Source: Chenopodium formosanum (lineage: Eukaryota; Streptophyta; Magnoliopsida; Caryophyllales; Amaranthaceae). From it: a stretch of 64,000 nucleotides of DNA. The stretch lies in assembly GCA_024500155.1 (NCBI GenBank), contig CM044877.1:33665001-33729000 (forward strand). The letters run 5' to 3'. Positions 1 through 11,282 of this stretch are shown in pieces. The translations under genes and the position numbers were made by a program. Position 1 is the first letter of the stretch; every line of letters starts with the position of its first letter. A model generated the notes under the pieces. That model had not been told where the DNA came from, made no database searches, and saw only the letters and a list, made by a program, of their open reading frames with translations.

Positions 1-1883
1 TATGTGAGGACTCCTCACTCATGCCGATGAGTTAAACCAAAACCAACGTGCACACCCAGTGTGCCTTATGCCCCTTGGAGAAGTGATGCACCTCGCTTTG
101 GCGTAGCCTACCATTACTCTCGTTCGGTTAGTAAGTGTTGTTTTGGAAAGGCAAGTTTGACTCAATATTTTTAGGGACCTAGGATTTCTATGTTGGTTGA
201 TTTAAGTGAACTTAACTAATCATCGCAACATCAAGAAAACCTAAACATGCATATAACGAATAATTCACACATATATATATAGACATAAAATATAAAGCGA
301 AATTATAGATGCATATTGGCAACTAGCATGACCCCTTGAGATCTTCAAATCTTCAAAAGGTCTTCATTTGCAATTCAAGGCTTTGTCTTCCAAGATACGC
401 CGTCTTCAAGACTTCACCAAACTATGCAAAAACTAGTGTCTACAACTAGGAATGATCTAAATAATAAAGTACAAAAATACTTAACGGTGCGTAGATCGTA
501 TTTAGATTTACAAAAATACATAACGGCACGTAGTCCGTATTTTCTATCCTAGTCGGGTCCCACTAGTTGCCATTTCATAAAACCTGTGAGAGAGAATATA
601 TGTATTCCATTCATCCATTCACTATTTGTGAATGGCCCATGCAATTTACAAATTAAAACAAAATAAAATGCATTTAAACAACGCGCACACTAGTAATTAT
701 TCTAGGTGGTTAATCCGATTAACACGCCTAATTAAAACTAGTCAAAGTTGTTTAACCGATTATATAATTTACGTCATTAATAATTGAAGCTCCCACTAAA
801 TTCCGCATTTCCTTAATTAATCTAATTAATTAAGTCGGTAGCACCCAAACTTGTCAAAATGAAATTTTGCCAATGCCGCTCAAAACCGAGGCCTAGCCTC
901 CCAAAATTTTAATTAAAATAAACAAAATTAATTAAAATAGATAAAACGGCAAAATAAACAACATCAAGCCTACTACGGCTAGACACCTCACCGCACCAAG
1001 CATACATACACGCCAAGACCACGAACACACGGCCCACGGCACACGGCCGCGAGCTGCTGCCACGGCACAGCCGCGCGTGGCTGCTGCCTTGCGTGGCTGC
1101 TGCCGCGCGTGTGGCCGCAAGTAAGGTGGTGCTGCCACCTTGGCAGCCACATATGGGCTGTTGTGCTGTCCGGCTCGCCAAGGTGATGCATTGCCTCGTT
1201 TTGCTTGCCACGGCCTCAGGATTTGATCCCTTTTCGCGAGACAACAATAATTAATTCTAAATTTATTTTAGAACTAATTAGAGAGCAATATAAAATTTTA
1301 AACAAGTCTAACTTAATAAAATTTTCAAAGTGCAAATAACCAAAATAATTCCAAGAACCATTCTTAATTAAATTGGTTTATCTTGGTGCAACATAAAATT
1401 GAGGCAATTTCTCACTTTCAATTTAATCAATTTAAATTAAACTTGAGAATTTGACAAAGTAAAGGGAAGTTGGAAAAATATGAACTTTAATGTTCAAATG
1501 AAAATTCCAACATCTAAATTTTGTGAATCCTTGAAAATTATATCTTCCAACATGAAGATAACCAAATTTCTATCACAAAAATCGAAACTTTATGTTTCCA
1601 ATCAACTCAAAATGATTAAAACATCAAAGTTTAACACAAAATAACATGGAATTTAGTGGTTTCTAAAGTTTCAATCACTTATCACAAATAAAGATTGAAT
1701 CTTTAACACTTAGGAAGCCTCAAAATTCACTAGTCTTAGGCGAAAATCTGGGTTCTGGGCCAAAATCGACATTAAAACGGGATTAAAATAACTAAAACCG
1801 AGCTACTAATCTAATTAGCAACTTAAACTAGAAAATTAAGCCAAAATAAATCTTGAAAAATATGATTATAAAAATAAACGAGC
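1..1883 (-). mobile_element. Leader or internal part of a minus-strand LTR element
   Basis: This stretch lies downstream, on the minus strand, of the primer-site-like sequence at 1884-1898, so it reads as the internal leader of the LTR element whose LTR starts at 1900. I see no gag, pol or other plausible coding region. Positions 1000-1200 are GC-rich with repeated GGCTGCTGCC and CCGCGCGTG words; the short open frames there come from base composition. The element is probably non-autonomous, or its coding part lies left of the window. Confidence 0.4.
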
Positions 1884-1898
1884 GGGGCTCCGATACCG
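1884..1898 (-). promoter_or_regulatory. Primer binding site (Met-tRNA type, diverged)
   Basis: On the minus strand this reads CGGTATCGGAGCCC, two changes from the usual plant TGGTATCAGAGC site complementary to the 3' end of initiator Met-tRNA. It directly follows the CA that would end the LTR, as expected for priming of minus-strand DNA. Confidence 0.55.
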
Positions 1899-2262
1899 TT
1901 GTTAGAGTTTGGTGAGTCCGACTCACCGCGGAAACAAACCCCGACCCAAGGAACCGCTCGCAATAATTAAAATCATAAAGCATAAATAAATAAACACAAA
2001 GAAAAGACAACGAATCTTACCCTCGAAGCGAGCTTCGCCCAAAAACCGGGGCTCTTACTTGAAAGCTACGAGCACGTCAAGCGTCGCGCCTCCGACGGTA
2101 TCCACCCACAAAAAGGCGAACACAACTTTAAGGTCTACTACCTGGGGGTTAGCGAGGTCCGACCAAAACCCGAGTGTTATATGAGTTTAAGAGTTTTTCC
2201 AATATTATGGAATGCTCTATTTAACTCCCACTCAAGCATCATTTCCAATGCCCAAAGTTGGG

Positions 2263-2270
2263 TATTTATA
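2263..2270 (-). promoter_or_regulatory. TATA box of the minus-strand LTR
   Basis: The plus strand reads TATTTATA, which is TATAAATA on the minus strand, between GGG and GGGAATG. It lies about 360 bp from the LTR-primer site junction, a normal R-U5 length. Confidence 0.5.
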
Positions 2271-2519
2271 GGGAATGATGGGAGTATGAAAATCTCTCCC
2301 ATCAATGTGGGACAATGAGATTTTCTCATTTTATTTTAAAGCTAAAATAAAATTATTAAGCAAACTAGTAATAAATCAAAAAGTGTCAAGCATACATGAG
2401 AGAGTAGGTGAGGACCACTTGGAGATGGGGACCAAACTTGCTCCCCACTCTCTCCCTCACCTTGTGCCACATGGCAACCCACTTGCTCCCATATTCCAAC
2501 CTTCCCCTTATTCACGGCC

Positions 2520-2710
2520 CTATGGCCCGAGCCAAGCCACGAGCCAAGCCACGAGCCAAGCCCGAGCCCGTCCCGAGCCCAGCCCGCACCTGGCCCGAGC
2601 CCAACCCGCACCAGCTGTTGCTGTGGCGTGGTGCGGCTGCGGCTGCGGCCGTGGCGCGGCGCGGCTGCTGCTGTGCCTAGCCGCGGCTGGCCGTGGCTGC
2701 AGCACGGTGC
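2520..2710. repeat. GC-rich short tandem repeats in LTR U3
   Basis: A 12-base unit, GAGCCAAGCCAC, is repeated near 2530-2560 and followed by related GAGCCC and CCCGCACC words, then by GGCTGCGGC runs. The block stands out in otherwise AT-rich DNA. It lies upstream of the TATA box at 2263-2270 on the minus strand, so it would sit in U3. Long open frames over it are a by-product of composition. Confidence 0.7.
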
Positions 2711-3537
2711 GCCGGCTCGTCTTGCCCTTAGCATTCGGATGCTCGGGGCACTCCGATGCTAGGGGTATTTTTGGGAATATTGTTGATTTATTATTATTTT
2801 GCGCGTCTCGTCTTTTATTATTTAGACTCGACTTTCGCCGTTCGGTTTCGACGCTCTACGCTCGAATTACCGATGTCTAATTATTTAACACTCGGGCGAC
2901 GAATTAATTTCTTCCGAATTAATTCGTCGAGTTGGTTGGCATATATTTGCTTGGGTGTGACCCGAAGGGTTCAGTCAAGATTAAGCTGTAATATTAATTA
3001 TATTAATATTACTGATCGGAAGCGGCCTCCACCCAGGCATTCTGATCACTTGACCTTGCTGAATATATTAGCTTTCTAATAATTCTGAACCCGCTATCAG
3101 AATAATACACTTGTTCGAAGGACACCATTCTTTTCATAGCCACACAACACCTGCTCACTACCACAACCGCACCTTCCCTCGCTCAGTCTGTAGCAGCACC
3201 CCAACACACAAAACCACCTCACGCACACTACCAGCTCCCACGCAACTGCACCACCGTTAACAATCAGCGTAGCCCCCTGCTTCCTCCAATTGCCACCTTC
3301 GAGCACAGCCGCAACACCAATTTACAGCAACAAATCAGCCACCAATCGCAAGCACCCAACATCAATTACAGCAGCAGCAGCAATTACGCCACAACAAATC
3401 ACCAATTTGCACAAGCAACTGCCACAATCAGAGCAAATTGCAAATTGATCGGGTTCGGGCAAACCGTTGAGGAGTTCGGTTGAAGTGCCAAAAGAGTCAG
3501 AAACATTGGAAGTTTTCAAAATTGAAGAGGTGTGGTC

Positions 3538-3605
3538 GAAGACACCCATGGTTCGACCGAACCAACCCCGTAGTCGACCAAACCAACCCATGGTTCGACC
3601 GAACC
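3538..3605. repeat. Palindromic repeats GGTTCGACCGAACC
   Basis: The self-complementary word GGTTCGACCGAACC occurs twice, separated by the related GTAGTCGACCAAACC. The block lies in U3 of the Athila-like 5' LTR, about 360 bp upstream of its TATA box. Confidence 0.8.
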
Positions 3606-3961
3606 ACTCCACGAGCTTCACACATGGTTTTTAATGAAGATCGAATGGCCTTGATTTGATGATCAATTATAGTCGTTGAGGATGAACGGTGGTAATTCTT
3701 TGATGAAGCTTGATGATGGATTTTGATGGGTGTGAAGTAGGGGATTGAATCCCATTTTTTTAGCAGCAAATTTTCGAAGAAGGGGAAAAAGGGGTCTGAG
3801 GTTTTGTGGGATTTTGGGTTTTATTTTTCTTATTTCTTTTTATTTTTAATTTTATTTCTTTAGTTTTATTTTATTTATTTTATTTTCCCTTTTCTTAATT
3901 CTTTTTAATTCTTTTTTTATTATTTTTTCCTTCTTTTATTTTTCTATTTTTCCTAGCTTAG

Positions 3962-3969
3962 TATAAATA
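3962..3969 (+). promoter_or_regulatory. TATA box of the Athila-like element A LTR
   Basis: TATAAATA follows a T-rich stretch and is followed by a sequence resembling an LTR transcript start. Its distance to the primer site at 4927 fits R-U5. Confidence 0.55.
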
Positions 3970-4926
3970 CCCAATTTTGGGGTAATTAGAAATAACAATA
4001 GACAATTAACAATTATTTTATTCTTTAGTTAGTTTTTAGGAGAGCTTCTCTCTCTAGGTTTAGCTTAGGATTAGAGTAGTTTAGAGAGAGAAAGTGATGG
4101 TTTCACCATTGTTGAGCTTGGATATTGAAGAGGAAGATTGATGATCTTGCTTATAGATTTTCACATTCAATCAATGAGAATCTCTAACTCTCTCTCCTCT
4201 ATTTTATTTGCCTTCTTTTGATTATTATTTTTGTTGTTGGTATTTCTTGTTAATCATGTTGATTCTTGATTATTTGTTGATTAATCTTGTTGTTATCATG
4301 ATTAGTGAGTAATTCCCCCATTAAGGGGATGGTTGTGGTGTAGTTGGATCTTGAGCATGTTCTAGGGTTTAGAATTGATTTATTTGTGATTAAAGTCTTT
4401 ATATGCTTGATATTATTTAATATTCTTGCAAGTGCACACTTTTGGTTGATTAAAGGTGAATCTTTATTAACAAGGGACGGAAGTTGACTTAGCTAGGGTT
4501 CATTATTATCGATTTTTTTTAATACTACCTCCTAGTATATGGTTCTAATGTGGAAACATAGAGGCTATGTTAGGAGAAGCCAATTAACCCCGGAAGGCGG
4601 CTAGATTGGATCATTTACTTCGATATTCGAGCATGTTTAGTTCATAATTAATTCAATTTCTATGCCTTTATTTATGTTCAAGTGAATGCTATACCTAAAC
4701 CATTTCTCTTAGTGTTTTATTTCTTATTTTTACATCTTTAGACTTTAGTTTATTTATCTTCTATTCCGGACTAGCTTAATTGTCGATAAAATTTGGTGGT
4801 GTTTATTCGTTCCCTATGGTTCGACCCCTAGGCTTGCCTTATACTCGTATTAGGTTTTTTTAGGTTGTATAAATTGTATTTGATCTAGGGATAGACAATT
4901 GACGACGCATTTATTACCTTGTCAAA

Positions 4927-4945
4927 TTGGCGTCGTTGCCGGGGA
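4927..4945 (+). promoter_or_regulatory. Primer binding site, Athila/Tat type
   Basis: TTGGCGTCGTTGCCGGGGA differs by one base from the TTGGCGCCGTTGCCGGGGA site typical of Athila-group elements. It starts two bases after the CA that ends the 5' LTR. This fixes the element type and the orientation. Confidence 0.85.
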
Positions 4946-5043
4946 ACGACTTCCATTATTGTTGTGTTATATTATTGAGTGTCCATTGTATATAATTTTC
5001 ATTCTATTTGTTGGTTTTTATATGTGTTGCTTTATTTGAAAAA

Positions 5044-5918
5044 ATGGCTTATATTTCTATTCTTCAATTTGATAATGAACCGTTTTGGGTGTATTTCAAT
5101 AGACTTGAGGATTTCCTAGATGGTGTTAAAGGTTTTACCAAGGGTGATTATTGTGAAATCATTAATTTGGGATTAAATGAGCATTTTAGAGGAGTAGTTG
5201 ACAATATGTTTAATGGTAGATTTCAAGACATGTCTTCGGATGAAGCTTGGGATTTCTATTCATAGTTAGCTAAGGATAATTATGATTGGGAGAGGGCCAA
5301 TCATGAGACTTATGTTCGGGATTCTCATGCTTTTAATGTTGATGCTAATTGTCATGATTTGTCTAATGTGAATTCCCATGATGTGCTTGATGCTCCCCAT
5401 AGTGACCATGTAATGCATGATTTCAACTCCCTTCCCTCTATAGCCCAATGTAATGAGGTACATTCTAAAGATGATGAAGTGCATGTTCTTTCTCATATTG
5501 CATCCGATTTTTGCATGAATTCTAAAGTGTTCCCCATAGTCCCCTAGATGATTCCAATGAGCAAGCTTTTGACTCGTCTATCCATGATGATTTGGACTCA
5601 ATTGAGATTATGGCACAAATATTTCTTGAGTTTCAAACAGTAGCCCATAACCTTATGAGTGAGTTCATTGATAAGGCTTCATTAGAAAGAGATGAGTTTG
5701 AGAGAAAATTGCCCCCATTCACTCTTGATTTTGAGATGGTAGGCCTTGAGAAGTTTAAGGGAAATGTTGTTCAAGGTTGTGAAGAGGAGGTTGAGGTTGA
5801 ATCCTTTAGAAATTTTGAGCTTGAGGGAGATGTAGAACGTGATGGTTCTTCATTTGAGGATTCCATGATTGATTTTCATTCCCTCATTAGTGATGTGAGA
5901 CCTTGTGATGGGGATTAG
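5044..5918 (+). pseudogene. Gag-like protein of a pol-less Athila-like element (broken)
   Basis: The start ATG at 5044 lies about 100 bp after the primer site. The N-terminal region has the pattern QFDNEPFWVYFNRLEDF, then GLNEHF and MSSDEAWDFY, which resembles the helical capsid part of Athila-group Gag. An in-frame TAG sits at 5263-5265, and a one-base shift in the C run near 5541-5545 moves the frame. After that an acidic region continues to the TAG that ends at 5918. No zinc knuckle, protease, reverse transcriptase or integrase follows, so the element depends on others to move. The same protein pattern appears on the minus strand at 36190-37255, which argues it is a real family product. 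Confidence 0.6.
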
Positions 5919-5983
5919 CTACCCCTTTTTCCCTTTCTCATTCACCTTTCTCCCAAAGGTTTAACCATATCTCCTACTATCCT

Positions 5984-6382
5984 ATGTTCCTCCCTTCTTT
6001 TCTCAAAGAGCCTCTTAGGTATCCTTTTACTATTCATGCTTCCGAAGCCCCCAACTCTTTCATTGTTGATGAGGAAAAGAGTTATAATGCCAACCAAAAA
6101 GATTTTTGCGAGGAGTGTTTGCCTCCCTATTTTTCTTTTTATTCTTCTACTTTTTCTTCTTATTTTCTTGATTTTTCTTTTGATTCTTTTACTTTTTCTT
6201 TTTTCCCTTCTCTCAAGCATAAAGTCTCCTTTTACTTTATGTTTGTTTGTCATATGAGCATCGCGTATGCTCTATTTCTTGATATGTTTGCCGGTGCATA
6301 TGAAAAGATTTTGCGTTCTTTGTCGGGTTATTTACTAGATTGGTCATGCTTGGACGTTAAGCAAGCCTTTCTCGAGAAGTAA
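5984..6382 (+). pseudogene. C-terminal part or second frame of the gag-like protein
   Basis: The frame has an N-terminal part, a Ser/Phe/Tyr-rich run around residues 50-75 coded by a pyrimidine-rich tract (6120-6210), and a C-terminal motif DMFAGAYEKILRSL. The same order, Ser/Phe-rich run then DMFAGAYDKLLKAL, occurs in the minus-strand element B. It may be a downstream exon or the frame-shifted tail of the preceding gene. No known domain was recognised. The Ser/Phe-rich part may reflect a conserved nucleotide tract rather than selection on protein. Confidence 0.45.
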
Positions 6383-8626
6383 CCCGTGTTTTATTGCTTT
6401 CTTTTTCTTTCTTTTACGTTTCTTATTTTTGTTTACTCTCTTGTCTATGTGTATAGGTACTTGATGCATATACTCATGTGCAAGGATTTTGGATTGAGAT
6501 CCTTAAGAAGCACACCAATGATTGCTTGCATTTGGAAAAGCAACAAAGACGAGGAATTAGATGAAAATGTGGACAATGTGCTCAATTGCGGGTTCCAACA
6601 CCCACCTCACATTTGGTTTACTCTTTCCTTCTTCCCTCATCTTAAATTTGCTTTCCCAAATGCATGTGGATTGAATGAATTATGATTTGTTGTGTGGATG
6701 TGTTTTCTTTCTTCCCCTCCCTCCCACCCTTTTTGCCTTTATTTTGAGCATTGAGGACAATGCTCCATTCTAGCTTGAGGGAGTAGCTACTCGCTAGCTC
6801 GGGGGGTTATCTATATCTCTTGGTAGTTTCTTAATCAATAGTCTCTTGATTGCTTGATTGATTCCACCCGTACTTGCCAAAGTCTATTATTGAGATTGGT
6901 TTTCTATGTTTGGATGGCCATGAGCGCCTTATTGAGTTGACTTTTGGTATATGTAGTTGTGATTGATCATGCTTTCATATTGCACAATTGTATATGCATT
7001 CTTGAGTATTGTTGTTTTGTGAATATTTGTGTGTATAGTGTCTTTCCATGGCATTCAAGGCAAGGTTTCAAAATATTTTGTTTCAAATTATGACAAAATT
7101 GGGCTTTAGCACCTAGAATACCCTCTTCCCTAGTTGTTAGAGGTGTTCATGCACTTGGATGTCGGGGTTGGTTCACACATATATCATTGCCAAGGTAGTA
7201 GAACTTAAGGGCGATGAGACCTTAGCTCACTCGGTTTGTGGTAAGATGGTTGTCGCTCTCTAGCTAGTTGAAGTTTTAAAGGTGATTTTTGTTATTCCAC
7301 TACCGTCATTCTTGTGAGGATGTGTCTATATTGTTTTAGCCTTCTACATTTCTTGCATGTGTGGCGTTTGGATCCTTGGCATTTCTAGCTCATATCGAGA
7401 ATTTGGCTTGATTCTACCCGAGATCGAGACCGAACCAACCTAGGGGAAGACGAAGGCAATTAGGATTTTTGTTTTATTTTATTATTTTCCATTCTTTTTT
7501 CTTTTGCATTTTCTCAATTAGTACCCCAATTTGAGCCATTTTCCCTTCTTTGGCATAACCACATTACAAACCAATGGACCTTTGCTTTATTTTCACCTTT
7601 ATTAGTTTTTGTGAAGCATTCTTGGGACTTGATTTGTATTTTTGATTCATGAAAGTGAGAAAAAGAATGGAAAAGAAATGAAAAACTCAAATCTTGGTGC
7701 GTGTGATTATCTTTGTTATGTTGAATAGTTTGAGCAAATGAGAAGAAAAGAAAGGAAAGAAAGAAAAAGCCGCTCAAAGTTAAAAGAGGCGAGAGCAAAG
7801 AATAAAAAGAAACGAAAAAAAAAGAAAAAAAAATTGAGAAAATACAAAAAATATTTGTTGTTTGGTTTACAAAGAATAAGCTTGGGGGAGGAGTTGTTTT
7901 GTAATCTATTGCTAGAATTTTTTATTTGAAAGTTGGTAGTTTATTGAGTTTGAATTGAGGAATGATCAACCTTGCTTCACTCCTAAGTTTACCACCAATT
8001 TCCAAATTTATTTCCACGCCCTTTACCCTAGCCTAAACGTTTCAACCCTTTTAAGACCTTTTGACCTTAGTGAGGTTTAGTTACTACCGGTGGAGGGTAA
8101 TCAAGCCAAGCCTATTGAACGAGCTATCAAACCTTAGTGAGGTTTAGTTACTACCAGTGGATGCAAAACTAGTGAGGACGCGGAAGTTTGGTTGGAGATA
8201 AGGAGGTGTGTAAGTCCCTCTAAGTTCTCTACCCTTTGCACGCTTTTATGTGTGTACCAAACTTAGCTATTCTTTTGCTTGGCTACCTTTAATGTCTATA
8301 AAGGATTGTATTCTTGTGCACTTAGCCCGTTGTTTGTGTTTGGTTTGAAATGTCAAAACTCAAGTTTTCTTGATTTCACCTTTGCCTTGAATGTTATGTA
8401 TTGCCAAGAGTTGTGGGTTAAACCACTTAGGAAACCCTCACGAGAGCTTACTCATCCCTTTTGGCGACATGGGGGTTTAAAGGGCTTTATGCATACGCTA
8501 AATGCATCCGTGATTCCTACGACAATGAGTTAGTGTACATTCTTTCTCTCTTTGTTTTTTTTGCTTGAATAAGTGTGTCATCTTCCCTTATGTTTCGTTC
8601 TTGTTTTGCTCGAGGACGAGCAAAAG
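6383..8626 (+). mobile_element. Non-coding internal 3' region of element A
   Basis: No coding region is supported here. A motif typical of this element class, ATTGAGGACAATG followed by AGCTTGAGGGAG, lies at 6748-6790; a related minus-strand copy is at 29670-29710. Positions 7738-7850 are a purine-rich tract, with a similar tract in element C (38470-38620). The sequence near 7990-8100 (accaccaatttcc... accctagcc) resembles 38860-38930 in element C, which supports a shared 3' region. Confidence 0.55.
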
Positions 8627-8646
8627 CTTAGCTTGGGGGAATTTTA
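8627..8646 (+). promoter_or_regulatory. Polypurine tract before the 3' LTR of element A
   Basis: CTTAGCTTGGGGGAATTTTA directly precedes the TG of the 3' LTR, with GACGAGCAAAAG just upstream. This is the usual Athila-group arrangement for plus-strand priming. Confidence 0.75.
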
Positions 8647-9087
8647 TGAGTGACATTTATGTCACTCTTCGTGATAGTGTTTAGTTTCTTTTTTTGTGTT
8701 TATTTTATCTTATTTTCCCTTTTATTCTCTTGTTTTCTTTTTAATAAAGTTTCTAGTTTATTTCTTAGTTTTAGTATGGTTTAATTTAATTTCTTTATTT
8801 TCGTATTTTATTTGCTTTCGATTTATTTTATTTCGTTCCTTTTCTTTATTACTTTCATACTTTTAATTAGCTTTATGTTTATTTTGTTATTTTATTTTAC
8901 TTTATTTGCTTGTATAGTTTTTGTTTAATTTTTATTAGTTTTAGTTTTATTTCTCTTTTTTCTCTTTTACTTTATTTATTTCTATTTTATTTATTTTATT
9001 TTATTTGTCTTGATTTCTCCTCGGTTTTGTGTGTAGGGTCCCGGGTTTCATGTTAAGTGAGTTCGGAGTTTGGGGAAGAGACAAAGT
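8647..9087 (+). repeat. 3' LTR of Athila-like element A (interrupted)
   Basis: The LTR opens with TGAGTGACATTTATGTCACTC, which holds the self-complementary GAGTGACATTTATGTCACTC. A T-rich U3 follows until the CACTA transposon starts at 9088. The expected TATA and R-U5 part is missing from the left side of the CACTA. Whether any of 29370-29550 is its continuation could not be shown by eye. Confidence 0.65.
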
Positions 9088-9240
9088 CACTACTACAAAA
9101 CACGCATATTTTAGACGCTTTTGCTTTGACGCATTGGATGTGGCGTCAGCGCACAGTTTTCAGTTCCGCTTTTTCTCGGCGCTTTTTGGTGTCGAAGGTT
9201 TTTTTCAACACATTAAAGCGTCGAGAAAATCACGAGTCTA
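9088..9240 (+). repeat. CACTA left terminal and subterminal repeats
   Basis: The terminal repeat begins CACTACTACAAAA. Subterminal words GACGC and GCGTCG appear several times (ttagacgctttt, tttgacgcatt, cggcgcttttt, aaagcgtcgag). In this family such short repeats bind the accessory protein and help pair the ends. Confidence 0.8.
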
Positions 9241-10284
9241 ACACGTGACTCCCTCACACCCTACTGCCCGCAATTTTAAAATTTTGTGAAAAAAAAACGG
9301 GTTAGTTGTATCACTCCCAATTATTTACTCAAAAAAAAAAGGAAATACCCAATTAAACCACCCACTTTTGAAATACGACTAATAAACATTGCTATCTACT
9401 TCACTTGATCTGCGTCTCTGCTCATAATCAAAGCTACAACATCCATCTTTTTTGTGTTAAATTCTGGATTTCTTGCTAATCTTCAACGAATTTAGGGGAT
9501 TTTGCTTTTCACTAGGAGAAATTTCAGGTAATTATTCACAATTTGCTTCACAATTTTTGGTACCCTAATTTTTCACAATTTGTTAATTTTTGTTAAATTT
9601 GGAAATAATTCTTTGCATGTGTTCGATTTACAATTGGAGTAGAATAAGAATCGATCTTATTGCAAGGTAATTTTTTGCCCTTAATTAGATAATTTAAATT
9701 CTTTTTTTGTTCTTTTTTTCGTGAATTTTGTTTTCAAATCTCAGATTTCCTTGTTGTTGTTGTTGTATTTTTTTAAAAAAAGTTTTTTATGGGTTTTTGT
9801 GATGAATTTGATGGCGTTTTGTAGGGTTTTAGTTTTGGATTTTTCTACTATGAATATTATAGGCTTTGAATTTTTGGGTTTTTGATATGAATTTTATAGG
9901 CTTTGAATTTTATGGGTTTTTGATATGAATTTTATGGGTTTTTGATATGAATTTTATAGGCTTTGAATTTAATGGGTTTTTGATATGAATTTTATGGGTT
10001 TTTGATATAAATTTTCTGGTTTTTCTATGGTGATTTGGTGGCTGATGATTACATTCTGTCTTTGCATGCTCTGCTCTTAGAAGCAATACTCATTCCCTTA
10101 TAAATCATTAGACAACAACCCCAATACTCACGGCCTATTGCTGATGAATCAAGTCTTATTGTTGAGCCTAGAACTCTTGTTATATATGAAGACTATATGC
10201 TCTTATAGATTAGATGGATGTTGCCTGTTTTTTGCTTAATTCTTTCACTATGGTAATCATTGCTCAAATTGCTGACTGATGCAG
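9241..10284 (+). other. 5' untranslated and intron-like region of the CACTA
   Basis: No coding region is supported. A possible leader exon ends at GAAATTTCAG|GTAATTATT near 9528. Positions 9870-10020 hold a tandem repeat, annotated separately. The rest looks like T-rich plant intron. Confidence 0.4.
9870..10020. repeat. Tandem repeat GGGTTTTTGATATGAATTTTA
   Basis: The unit GGGTTTTTGATATGAATTTTA recurs about five times, partly separated by TAGGCTTTGAATTT, which gives a higher-order unit of about 60 bp. It lies in the probable first intron of the CACTA transposase gene. Confidence 0.75.
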
Positions 10285-10356
10285 GGATCTTTCATTCAAC
10301 AAACTATCTGGCAGCTTGCCTTAGAGTTCTGAATCTCTTTCAAGCCTTTCTACGCT
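10285..10356 (+). pseudogene. Captured leucine-rich repeat exon fragment
   Basis: A 72-base block is flanked by TGCAG on the left and GTAAG on the right, as for a complete plant exon. It translates to DLSFNKLSGSLP, a stop, then SSESLSSLSTL, which fits one 24-residue plant leucine-rich repeat (LxLSxNxLSGxLP). Many plant LRR receptor kinases are coded by runs of 72-base exons, one repeat each. The stop and the lack of neighbouring repeats show a fragment. STRUBBELIG-type receptors have similar repeats, but the parent gene cannot be fixed from 24 residues. Confidence 0.65.
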
Positions 10357-11282
10357 GTAAGAAATAATTGCTTATACCTTATATGCCTGATTTTCATTGC
10401 ATCAAACATCGATGTATTCATAATCTTGTCTGATTTTATTATGATTGAGTTATTGATAGTGAAAATGCAATTGTACACCATCGTGAAAGTCTCAATTTTA
10501 TACATTTTAAAATTAGTCTATATATGCAGTCCTAGTAGACTCCTAGTGTTGTCTAGCAAAGATAGATTACCAAAATGGATGTGTGTGAGTTAGTTGGATT
10601 TGAATAGCTTCATGCTTTGACTTACCTTTTTTTGTTCACTATCTACGACACTACATGTAAGGTCGTGGATAATTGTATTAAGTAATTTCATAATTGTTGC
10701 ATTTTGTCTTCCTATGTGCTCTCACTCATTCCCTTGCCCAATACTCACGACCTGCTGTTGTATTAGTGCCTTGGTGCCTGGTTTCTTCTTCTATCTGCCA
10801 TACGTGAGGACCACAAGTGGCTGGATCATTACATAATATATTGTTTGAACTAAAACAAATCAATTGTGTAATTGAATATCATCATATAAACTTAAAATCT
10901 ATGTATATCAATGGTTTAATGTTGTATATTCTATTAAAGCAGGTGGTTATGAATATAATGGTGATAAACAGGGACTTCCGTGTCATAAAAGCTCATATTT
11001 TAGTGAATCAGAGAACCTGAAATTGAAATCTTTAATGTATCACAATCCTAATGAAGGAAGTCATGTGCTAGCATAACCCAGCAAGAGACGGACATGGAAA
11101 TAGGATCATTCTAGGATAGAAACTCACTCTGGACTCTATTTGTATAACTTTTTATTTGTTGTTGCATGTTTTTTCTAATTTTCTTCATTCCCTATTATAT
11201 ATTGGTTTAAGGATCCTTGTAACATGATTTTTTTTTTAATGTCATTATTTTTAATTAGCAATTAATTATATACTTCTTTGTA
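10357..11282 (+). other. Intron-like sequence upstream of the transposase
   Basis: No coding region is supported. The part right of the LRR fragment may be flanking intron carried with it. It ends with the splice acceptor TTCTTTGTAG at about 11282, just before the transposase ATG. Confidence 0.4.

Larger units (their letters stand above)
1900..3100 (-). repeat. LTR of a minus-strand Copia-like element
   Basis: On the plus strand the repeat opens with TGTTAGAG next to the primer site. A minus-strand TATA box lies at 2263-2270, so R-U5 is about 1900-2235 and U3 lies to the right. U3 contains the GC-rich repeats at 2520-2710. The far edge is uncertain because no second LTR copy is in the window. 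Assignment to Copia rests only on the Met-tRNA primer type and is weak. Confidence 0.45.
3300..4924 (+). repeat. 5' LTR of Athila-like element A (left edge unclear)
   Basis: The repeat ends in CCTTGTCA immediately before an Athila/Tat-type primer site. A TATA box is at 3962-3969, preceded by a T-rich tract (3800-3960) and by palindromic repeats (3538-3605). The sequence downstream of the TATA box looks like R-U5. The start expected from the 3' LTR (TGAGTGACATTTATG, at 8647) was not found, so this copy is 5' truncated or rearranged. Confidence 0.55.

Noticed and set aside
909..1247. Three overlapping GC-rich minus-strand reading frames
   Set aside because: Three frames are open at once because of GGCTGCTGCC-type composition; no domain or splice context.
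2305..2880. 191-codon plus-strand frame in GC-rich repeats
   Set aside because: It lies in LTR U3 over a 12-base tandem repeat, and the opposite strand is open too.
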